In this document: positions 27,079 through 35,432 of the stretch, one piece after another | Numbering within the stretch: position 1 is the first letter of the stretch | Layout: the number at the start of each line of letters is the position of its first letter | Origin: Histomonas meleagridis | Lineage: Eukaryota; Parabasalia; Tritrichomonadida; Dientamoebidae | Reading direction: 5' to 3' | Assembly: GCA_020186115.1 (NCBI GenBank) | Contig: WSYJ01000178.1 | Coordinates: 248,001 to 312,000 of the forward strand | DNA: 64,000 nt | Program-made: the position numbers and the translations under genes | Notes under the pieces: generated by a model | Seen by the model: only the letters and a program-made list of their open reading frames with translations | Database searches by the model: none | What the model was told of the DNA's origin: nothing

Positions 27079-29627
27079 TATTTGTTGATTTAATGCGGAT
27101 TTTATTTAAATGATTTGATACATCACTTATAATTGCTTCTAAAAACGGTAACTTTGAAATTGTTAAATTACTTCTTGAACAAAAGGGAATTAATATTAAT
27201 GAGAAAAACGTTTCTCTTGTTTGTTCAAAATTTATATCTATAATTTCTTATTTTTAAAAATAATTTGGAATTTGTCTAAATAGCTTATAACGGCACTTTT
27301 GGAATCAGTTTGGTATAATCATACAAAAGTAAGCAAAATACTTCTTAAAAATAACGAAATTGAAGTCAATACTAAAACTATTTAATCGTATTGTTTAAAA
27401 TTTGCTTTATTAATTTAGAATTTTTTAATAATATTTGGGGATCATTTAAAATATCTAATACAGCACTTATTTGGGCATCATGTAATGGTAATATAGAAAC
27501 TGTTCATTTACTTATTAAAAAAGTCGGAATTGAAATTAATGCTAAAAATATAAATACCTTTCATTTAAAATTTATTTTAATAATTTTGGATTTCAAAATA
27601 ATATTTGGAAATTATTTAAATTATTTGATACAGCACTTATTTTAGCATCTAAAAATGGTCATACAGAAATACTTAAATTACTTCTTGAGCATAAAGGAAT
27701 TGATGTTAATGCAAAAAATATTTTTTTGTTTTATTTAAAATTTATTTCAATAATTTATTATTTCAAAATAATACTAGATTTTTTTAATTATATTTTATGA
27801 CAGCACTTATGTATGCATCTATAGATGATCATATAGAAGTAGTTAAATTACTTCTTGAACAAAAAAATATCCAAATTAATGTCAAAAGTGCTTTTCAATC
27901 TTTTTTATAATTTGTAAAAATAATTTATAATTTCATAATATCATTTGGGAAATTTTTTAATTATTTTGTACACCACTAATATATGCATCTCAAAATGGGC
28001 ATACAGAAATAGTCAAATTACTTGTTAATCAAAAAGATATTGATATCAACATTACAACAGTTAATCTTTTTAATATGATATTCGTTTTGATATTTTGATG
28101 GAGTTTCAAAAATATTTATGCAGTTTGAAAAATTTATAAACAGCATTAATACATGCATTGATGAAAAAAAGCACTGAAATTGTTGAAATTCTACTTGAAC
28201 ATGGAGCTAACATCTATAATGAAGATATTCGATTAAATTATTGTTTCCACTTTTTAATATTGCATGTGAATATGGAAACATTGAACTAGTTAAATTACTT
28301 CTTAAGCAAAAAGATATCGATATTAATTTAAGGGATGAGAATTTATTGATTTTATTGGTAATTTCATAAATTTTATATTAGATAATATGTTTTGGTATTT
28401 ACAAAAAAAATTTTTTTCGCCTCTTATTTGTGCATCTTATAATGGTTATATTGAAATTGTTATGTTACTTCTTGAACAAAAAGATATCGATATAAATGCA
28501 AAAAAAATTTGATCTTTGTATTTCTAGGTTATTTCAAAAATTTTACATTAGAAATTAATTTTTGGAAATAATTTAAATGATTTTATACAGCACTTATGGT
28601 GGCATCTATGAATGGCCACATAGAAATCGTTAAATTACTACTTAAACATAAAGGAATTGATATAAATGCCAAAGATGTTTATTTATTTTATATGTTTGCT
28701 AATCATATAGAATGATTTTTGATAATGATATTTGGAGATTAATTAAATTATGTCAAAATGTACTTATGATTGCATCACAACATGGAATTATTGATGTTTT
28801 TGCAATACTTTTTCAACTACTTAAACATGAAGGAATTAACATCAATGATGTAGATCATTTTTTATTCGTTTATTTGATTTTTCTTGATTGTATTTGGATT
28901 TTACTAAAATTATTTTTAACGGTACTGATGGTTGCAACCTTGAATGGACATTTTAAAATAGTTGAATTTCTTCTTCAACAAAAAGGAATAGATATTAATA
29001 GGAAAAATTTTGAAATTTCATGAAATTCTATGGTGTTTATTAAGGTGATTCAATTCTGCACTTTTGTGTGCAGCTCAAAAAGGATTTTTTGAAATTGTTG
29101 CTTTATTTTTGGAACAAAGTGATATTAACATCAATATTCAAAATTTTGTTTGATTTTATATAAAATTTATTAATGTTATTTAATATATTGTTTTTATATT
29201 TGGATTTTCATTAAATTTTATGACACTGCACTTATGATAGCATGCACAAAAGGTTATACACATATAGTTCAAATAATATTACAACATGAAGGAGTTGATG
29301 TTAATTTAAAAGACATATATTTAGATTTTTTAAAGATTATTTCAATTATTTAATATATCCAAATTTTATAAGGAATTATTTCGAATTATTTAATACAGCA
29401 CTTATAAATGCAACTAGAGGAGGTCATATTGATATTATAAAATTGCTTTATAAACAAAAAGAAATCAATTTATATGATACAAATGTACTTTTTTTATATA
29501 TGAAATATTTCATAAAGTTTTGAAGTTTCTAAAAATTATTTGAAATTTATTTAATTTCATTAAAACTGCACTTGAAATTGCAGGTGAAAATGGTTACACC
29601 AAAATTGTAGACTTGATTCTTCAATAA
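26950..29627 (+). repeat. Split ankyrin-repeat array, 17 units, 170-bp period (locus 2)
   Basis: First codon of each unit: 26950, 27120, 27290, 27460, 27630, 27800, 27970, 28140, 28244, 28417, 28587, 28757, 28919, 29055, 29225, 29395 and 29565. Twelve of 16 gaps are exactly 170 nt; the others are 104, 173, 162 and 136. Units read TALxxASxNGHxEIVKLLLEQKGIDINAKD. All but the last keep 27 or more codons free of stops and indels. Spacers have stops (often TGA/TAA at codon 16 after the conserved Asn) and shift the frame by 2. Units 28757-28919 differ by 162 nt and stay in frame (28712-29023). The last unit stops at 29625-29627, 28 nt from the next gene. Boundaries lack a constant GT…AG. No mechanism is established. 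Confidence 0.85.
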
Positions 29628-29654
29628 AAAACATATTACAAAGTATTCTAAATT

Positions 29655-31277
29655 TTACTTAGCCTCAAATATGTAACATGTGAGTGCATCGCAATTCAAG
29701 TTGAATCCGCCATTTCCACTGTATTGTTGACCTGAGATAAGATCTTTGAATGATGAACCTCCACAATTAACATAAACAGTTGTTGGTAAAGTTCCTGTAT
29801 TAACAACAAAAACAATTTTTGTTTGTGTTTGAGTATCCCATTTGACATTAATAAGTGCTCCATCTTTAGTTGAAACACTATTAGAGCCTCTCCACATCGC
29901 TGGATAATTTTGGCGAATGTTCATTATCTTAGCAGTGTAATCATGCAAATCTTGTTCATTATTGTTGAATCCTGAGATATGTCCGTCAGTACGTGCAACA
30001 TTATCACCTGCTGTATTTCCACCACAGCCATAAGATTGCCAGCAATCAGCGATGTCACCAACTTCATCACCATAATAAATAGTTATTGGACCAGTGTAAG
30101 CAGCTAAACAACCTAACGCGATCTTATAACGCTTCCAATATGAAGGATTACTTCTATCATAACCATATTTGTTACGGATTAAGTTACCGAATCTCCAAAC
30201 ATCATGATTCGTAATGAAAAGATTTGGATAAACATCTGATGAATATCCTTTTTCACTTGGTGTCTTGAATACATTTGTAAGTGTACCAACACCATAGCCA
30301 CCAGCACCACTTTCTTCTTGTGCAATAACTTGAACAAGGTTATAACGTGATGGGAAATCAAATGCTGATTTAAGACCATCTTGTGAATATGTTTGTGATT
30401 GGATTTCACTAGCACCACTCCAATGTTCACCAACCATATAACCAAGTGTACCCCATTGTTTGCCTTGGCTCTTACGTTCATTGCATACACTTTGAACTGC
30501 TTCACGAATTTCATGCCAATAGTTATGACCGTTTTGATAGACTTGATAACATTGATCAAGACGCCAACCATCAATTTCATATTCACGGATCCAATATGTT
30601 GCAACTTCTTTATAAAAGTCTAAGCTTCCTGGATATGAAACTGGGTTACTGCCTCCTTGTGGATATTTACCACTTGGTGATCCTTTGACATTACCTCCAT
30701 GATGACCGAAAACACCATCTAAAAAGATATACATTCCACGATCGTGGCAGCCTTTGATAAGATTACGAAGATCATCATTAGAACCGAATTTAGGATCAAC
30801 ATTGAAATAATCAGTTGCAAAGTAACCTGTCGATTGAAGTAATGAACCACCAGTTCCACCTGTTGAATCAAAGACTGGTGTAAGCCAAATAGCATTGACA
30901 TTAAGACCTTTGATGTAATCAAGAGCATTAATGATACCTTTGAGATTACCTCTATGACTGCTTGGACCATAGCCTGTGCAATAGCATGATGATCCATCGC
31001 CTTGGAATGATGAAACCATAATTTGATAAATTGTAAGTGAATTGAAATCTGTGTTTAATCCATTTGATGCTGTTCCAATTGTAGTTGTATCTATTGTTGT
31101 TTGTGATGTTGATGATGTCGTTTTGTGGAATGTGATAAATCCGATTGTTGTTCCAACAATTAAACCAATTCCGACACACAAAGCTGCAACCCAGTAATAT
31201 CTTCTTTTTGGTTTGACTTCCTTCTGGGATTCGATATCCTTTGAACCTAAAAGGGGCTCGTTTTGTATTTCCTCCAT
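29655..31277 (-). CDS. Membrane-anchored GH13 alpha-amylase-family enzyme
   Basis: The ATG at 31277 gives 540 aa; an Inr-like TCATTTTTT lies just upstream. The N-terminal cytoplasmic part holds an acidic LL-type signal (NEPLLG) and KPKRR. One span at about 28-50 makes a type II anchor, followed by a Ser/Thr linker and a complete GH13 (beta/alpha)8 domain. Catalytic residues are visible: nucleophile Asp241 in GWRLD, acid/base Glu284 in VGEHW and Asp359 in FITNHD. YFATDYFNVDPKFG and DGVFGHHGG match conserved regions I-II. The product probably cleaves alpha-1,4-glucans at the surface or in endo-lysosomes. The C-terminus ends with a short beta domain. Convergent ankyrin array 28 nt away. Confidence 0.9.
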   Translation of the reverse strand: MEEIQNEPLLGSKDIESQKEVKPKRRYYWVAALCVGIGLIVGTTIGFITFHKTTSSTSQTTIDTTTIGTASNGLNTDFNSLTIYQIMVSSFQGDGSSCYCTGYGPSSHRGNLKGIINALDYIKGLNVNAIWLTPVFDSTGGTGGSLLQSTGYFATDYFNVDPKFGSNDDLRNLIKGCHDRGMYIFLDGVFGHHGGNVKGSPSGKYPQGGSNPVSYPGSLDFYKEVATYWIREYEIDGWRLDQCYQVYQNGHNYWHEIREAVQSVCNERKSQGKQWGTLGYMVGEHWSGASEIQSQTYSQDGLKSAFDFPSRYNLVQVIAQEESGAGGYGVGTLTNVFKTPSEKGYSSDVYPNLFITNHDVWRFGNLIRNKYGYDRSNPSYWKRYKIALGCLAAYTGPITIYYGDEVGDIADCWQSYGCGGNTAGDNVARTDGHISGFNNNEQDLHDYTAKIMNIRQNYPAMWRGSNSVSTKDGALINVKWDTQTQTKIVFVVNTGTLPTTVYVNCGGSSFKDLISGQQYSGNGGFNLNCDALTCYIFEAK

Positions 31278-31278
31278 T

Positions 31279-31287
31279 AAAAAATGA
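31279..31287 (-). promoter_or_regulatory. Inr-like TCATTTTTT before the GH13 start
   Basis: On the minus strand TCATTTTTTAATGG places a Trichomonas-type initiator (TCA+1YWYTH) directly before the ATG at 31277. An M3-type GGCGGTTA lies 65 nt upstream (31342-31349). Together they support this start over longer non-ATG readings. Confidence 0.5.
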
Positions 31288-31797
31288 AGTAACAAAGAAG
31301 GTTAGGTGTTCCATTTGAAAAATGAGAAGGGAAGGTCATACGGCGGTTATTTCATATAAAAAGTGCTGACGGGTAAATCAGCCATCAAAAAGTTGTAATG
31401 TGAAGTAAATTATTCCTCAATAATGACTATAGTCATTTATCTAGCTGAATTATTCTAGTCTTTGTATACAGTGGGGTAATAAGTAGTGGGTAATGATATT
31501 CTAAAGTTTTTATTTAATTATTGATTTTTGAAATTTCCTATCAAATAATTGAAGTTAAGTTGTTTCCAATAATCATCACCAATGTAGGGAGTGTTGGCGT
31601 TTGGTTAATGAGATATTTGGTTGTAAGAATTTATAAATTTTGCTAATTTTTTAACGAAAACATATTTCCATATATAAATAAACTGACCTTATCTTCCTAA
31701 TATATGTATGTATGTATATGGGATGATAACTCTTATATAAGACCAGATACAGAAGGATTTGTTTAACAAAAATTAACGTTCTCTATACCTTTGCCAA
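31288..31797. other. Divergent intergenic region
   Basis: This is a shared upstream region of the GH13 and DENN genes. It holds GGCGGTTA (31342-31349), a perfect 16-bp palindrome AATGACTATAGTCATT (31422-31437), three TATG steps near 31705 and the DENN promoter. No gene is seen. Confidence 0.5.
31788..31792 (+). promoter_or_regulatory. M5-like CCTTT before the DENN gene
   Basis: CCTTT lies 5 nt before the ATG at 31798, preceded by TTAACGTTCTC about 12-15 nt further upstream. The same pair, AACGTTCTC then CCTTT, precedes the gene at 2740. Confidence 0.5.
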
Positions 31798-33012
31798 ATG
31801 ATGAGGAGGAACTATTATGATGTTATTTGCTTAATGAAATTTGATCGTGAAAAGGGCTCTCATATTGTAAAGCGATATCCAGAAAATTTCAATCTTGGTC
31901 AACAAGAGCAATATTATGTTTCTTGTTCTTTTCCTGAGAACTCAAATCCAACTCAAAGCAAATGTATTTATTCATTTTCAATTTATCCATATGGTTCATG
32001 TTATGTTTATTCATTTTTTTTCAATAATGAACAATATTCCATTGTTTTTGGTTCTCAATTTTATCTTTCAGACCTATTTTTCAAATTTCTACAAGCAGTT
32101 TCGAAAGATATGAATGATGTTCAACCAGAAACAATCTTTACAAAAGTTTGTGAAATGCTTTCCAATTGGAAAGTTGAAGATGAGATTTTTTATGCACAAT
32201 TTCCAAACGAAGTTTTACAACTTTCACCCGACTACACCTATGAAATCCTTTACAAGTCTTTTAATCCAGTTCAATGGCTTGGTACAAATGTTGATCTTCG
32301 TCAACTTTGGCATATCCTATTAACCAACAAAGGCATTCTTGTGTATGGCCATGATCCATGGCATATATCTAATGCAGTCTTTTCCATTCTTTCGCTTTCA
32401 TCACCAGTTCGATACAATGATGATTACCTCACGTACACACGATTTGGCGATCCGCGCTTTGCCGAAGTCATTGAGGGGTCGACTAGGTACAAAATTGTTG
32501 GCACCACGAATGATCTTGTTCTTGAGCGTTGCAAACAATTTGCAATTGTAATAAAACTTCCCGACAAACCACAAAAGCCAAACAACGAAATTCGCGACGA
32601 GATCGAGCGACGCGAAAATCGATTGTTAGGTCGAATTGAAGATTTCATTGATCTTAAACTTGATGAAGATCCATATTTCGATCTTCTCTATAAAGATATT
32701 AATGAAATTGATTTGCATTATGTCGAATCGACAAAAAAGAATTCGAAACAGTTGAAATACGACGAAATAATCGAATTCACGAAAACGAAAACTTTCGATG
32801 AATGGAGAAGAGCAATTGTTTATAGAGACGCATTGAGAGAAGGATTCTTGTCGATACCGCCGAAGATGGCGATAAGAGAAAGAGACAAAAATACGCTGGA
32901 AAGGATGATGGGGATTGTGGAGGCACTGATGGAAAGATATGTCGAAGACACGCATTTCATATCAGTGTTGTCATTACATAGAAATTTGTTAAGAAATTTG
33001 TTAAAGAATTAA
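31798..33012 (+). CDS. DENN-domain protein, DENND6/FAM116-like
   Basis: The product is 404 aa (405 from the first of two adjacent ATGs). The upstream part resembles a longin/uDENN region (YDVICLMKFDREKGSHIVKRYP, FSIYPYGSCYVYSFFF). The core follows: LRQLWHILLTNKGILVYGHD, ILSLSSPVRYNDDYLTYTRF and KIVGTTNDLVLERCKQF, which line up in order with FAM116/DENND6 (LWELLL…APLPFCGDFRPYFTIHD…GVTNPFF). The C-terminal third is helical and charged. DENN proteins activate Rab GTPases, and DENND6 acts in endosomal recycling. The assignment rests on motif order, not one invariant site. AVL9 or another DENN is the alternative. Confidence 0.65.
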   Translation: MMRRNYYDVICLMKFDREKGSHIVKRYPENFNLGQQEQYYVSCSFPENSNPTQSKCIYSFSIYPYGSCYVYSFFFNNEQYSIVFGSQFYLSDLFFKFLQAVSKDMNDVQPETIFTKVCEMLSNWKVEDEIFYAQFPNEVLQLSPDYTYEILYKSFNPVQWLGTNVDLRQLWHILLTNKGILVYGHDPWHISNAVFSILSLSSPVRYNDDYLTYTRFGDPRFAEVIEGSTRYKIVGTTNDLVLERCKQFAIVIKLPDKPQKPNNEIRDEIERRENRLLGRIEDFIDLKLDEDPYFDLLYKDINEIDLHYVESTKKNSKQLKYDEIIEFTKTKTFDEWRRAIVYRDALREGFLSIPPKMAIRERDKNTLERMMGIVEALMERYVEDTHFISVLSLHRNLLRNLLKN

Positions 33013-33891
33013 AATATTTTTTGATACATTTGTTGTTCGTATACTTGATAAATCATGTAGATACGATTTGTTGCGAATTTAAGTAGAATTTGTGTTCATT
33101 TTGCGTTCGATTCACATATTGAAAGGCATAAGAAAAAATCACTAAATTCTTATTAAATTTTTGATCACTTGTAACATGTTTTACATTGCAAAAATATGTA
33201 AAGAATTTACATTTCATTAAGAATATGATAATACAATAAAATTGAGAATAAAACAAAATTTTGTTTGATGTGATTACATTTTGCTGGATCATAACACATA
33301 AAATGAGATAGATTAAATATATTATAAAAAAAATTATTTTTGATATCATGTAATGCATTATTGTATTCTTTCTAATTAAAAACAATTAATATCGAAGTGT
33401 ATTAAAAAATTCATTTTATAAGTATTACTCAACTTATTTCATACATATTGAATATATTTTGGTTTAGTAAATATTAATTAAATTTTAAAGACATTAGGCC
33501 CACATTTTATATTGTTTATTATCAATAACATATTTCATTAAAGTGATTGCAATTATTACTTTTTAAATTTGGAAAATTAAGAAAATATGAAAGTTATGCA
33601 AAATAAATTTTCATTGTAATTCACATGGTATTATTTCTTCTTGTTTCAAGCAAATATTATTAATATGGATAATTGCATTTCGCAGTATCTAATTAATTAA
33701 TTCGATTTTCATGACTCCATTTATTATTTCATAAAATAAACATTAAAAAAATTATTTTATTAATGTACTCATTTGGTAAAAACACTTTTTTAATTAAATT
33801 AATGAAAATATTAATGAAAAATGTAATACAAATTGTGATTTTATTATGTAGAACAACGAATTTTATACGCTTTATATAAATGGAATTGCTT
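33013..33891. other. Convergent intergenic region, no gene seen
   Basis: 879 bp of very AT-rich DNA lie between two convergent gene ends. A 110-codon minus-strand frame at 33053-33385 is low-complexity and has no family signal. No RNA gene, repeat or remnant is recognised. Confidence 0.5.
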
Positions 33892-35250
33892 TCATTTTGA
33901 GCGAAGATATGCTAAAGTTTCTTTAGCTTTCATGTGTAGATTGTCATTTCTAATTCCTAATGATATTACCCTATGAATAGCTATTCTGTTTAATATACAA
34001 TTATTTTTTCTTGAACAATCCACAGCAAATTGCTTAGCAGTATCTATAAAAGCTGAAATCAAATCTTCTTTAATATTTTTCTCTCCAATCCTAAGAATAG
34101 CGCAAGCTAAACCACTTAAACTATATAATTGCTTTGATTCCATTTGTAATAATTCTTTCGATTGATGATCGTGGTTTTTCATTGCATAGAAATTTAATGC
34201 ATAAATTTTATAGCACTTTGATAAATATGTATAATATTGATTTGCATATTCAATCTCTTCAGGAAGCTCAAGACTTAAGAGTTTTCCTATTAGATTAGCA
34301 AAATACATAAAAGTTTCTAACTTAGGTGAAAGATTATTTAGTGTTTCATGTGCTGTTAAATTATTAGAAAATGTATTAAACATAACAGAAATCATTGATA
34401 TTATATATGGGTAAATTTCATATATATTTGTGCTCAAAAACAAATCATATAACAAATAAAAAACATCTTGAAAAATAAACAACATTTTTTCTTGTAATTT
34501 GATAAACATTTGATATAATGTGAATATACACAAGATTATTAATTTTTCATCAGATGATTTAAATATTGGCAAAAGTGATCGAAAAATTACTGAGATCTTG
34601 CGTTCAGAATTGTTAGAAAAGAGTTCACCACCTAAGTATGAAATGCCAGTGAAAATTGCCTTGATAGAAATTTTGATATTTTCATCATCATTAGGTAGAG
34701 ACATAAGAATAATGATGGCTGAACTAAAGAAATTTCGGTAAATCGAAATGAGGGGATTTGTTTTGAGATCAATTTGGAAATTTGGTTTATGAAGAATTTT
34801 AATAAAAATCAGTAAAAATGAAATAGAACAATTGGGTTTCGTATTTGTTTTAATGATATTATTAGAAATTTCTTGGAGTGTGTCCAACCAATTTTCTTGT
34901 GCTCTAAAGATTTGAGCAAAGACTTTGCATGAAAACCTTTGAAGATCCAAGTCAGTACTTTGAATTGCTTGAGTAATGCTTTCCTTTAGTTCATTAACAA
35001 GAATGGAATTATCGACTAATTGATTTAAAACAGATTGACTAATTGTGAGAATTCTATTTAGAATAAATACTGCATTCCTTCTTGTATTAATTGGAATATT
35101 TTCATTTTTTATCAAGAAAGCAAAAGCTTGAATGCAATCAACCAGTTGTTCTTTAAACATATCATTTAATTCTTTTTCTATTTTTGTATCTGGATCATCA
35201 GTACAATAATTCTCTAAAATGTTATTAAAGTATTTAATTTTTTCTTCCAT
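33892..35250 (-). CDS. Armadillo/HEAT-type protein, importin-beta-like
   Basis: The 452-aa, all-helical protein begins MEEKIKYFNNILENYCTDD with repeated amphipathic helix pairs throughout (INTRRNAVFILNRIL, DLDLQRFSCKVFAQIFRAQ, ILCIFTLYQMFIKL). The N-terminal motif (helix pair, then intervals of about 40-45 residues, 'R.AV.IL') resembles the start of importin-beta/karyopherin N-terminal repeats. The protein is only about half the usual 850-1000 aa, with no frame continuing downstream. It may be a short karyopherin-like adaptor or a diverged HEAT protein. No signal peptide or span. Confidence 0.5.
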   Translation of the reverse strand: MEEKIKYFNNILENYCTDDPDTKIEKELNDMFKEQLVDCIQAFAFLIKNENIPINTRRNAVFILNRILTISQSVLNQLVDNSILVNELKESITQAIQSTDLDLQRFSCKVFAQIFRAQENWLDTLQEISNNIIKTNTKPNCSISFLLIFIKILHKPNFQIDLKTNPLISIYRNFFSSAIIILMSLPNDDENIKISIKAIFTGISYLGGELFSNNSERKISVIFRSLLPIFKSSDEKLIILCIFTLYQMFIKLQEKMLFIFQDVFYLLYDLFLSTNIYEIYPYIISMISVMFNTFSNNLTAHETLNNLSPKLETFMYFANLIGKLLSLELPEEIEYANQYYTYLSKCYKIYALNFYAMKNHDHQSKELLQMESKQLYSLSGLACAILRIGEKNIKEDLISAFIDTAKQFAVDCSRKNNCILNRIAIHRVISLGIRNDNLHMKAKETLAYLRSK

Positions 35251-35432
35251 TTCTCATCATTAACTCTATCGTTATAAGCGTTTGTATTGTGTAACTAAAG
35301 TAAAAAATCAGAAGAAACGCAAATTCATTCAGCACAAAGAATTCTTTCTATTAGATCTGAGTAATTAGGATGAAAATTATTTAAAAAAAATATTTATTTT
35401 TATTAAAAAAAATATATAATTTAAACAAACAT

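Noticed and set aside
26950-29627. Ordinary GT-AG introns of the Trichomonas type (GTATGT…ACTAACACACAG) in the ankyrin spacers
   Set aside because: No ACTAAC-type branch/3' motif is present. A GT near spacer position 18 occurs in some units but is AT or CT in others, and the AG of ACAG|CACTT is missing in several. If the spacers are removed, it is not by these canonical signals.
26950-29627. Programmed -1 frameshifting once per ankyrin unit
   Set aside because: 170 nt would need a -1 shift each time, but in the unit at 28417 the upstream frame closes (codon 5 after Asn) long before the downstream frame opens (after a TGA 9 nt before Thr). No shared slippery heptamer exists.
33053-33385. 110-codon minus-strand frame in the large gap
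   Set aside because: Ile/Phe/Tyr-rich as expected for random AT-rich DNA; no family or membrane-protein order.
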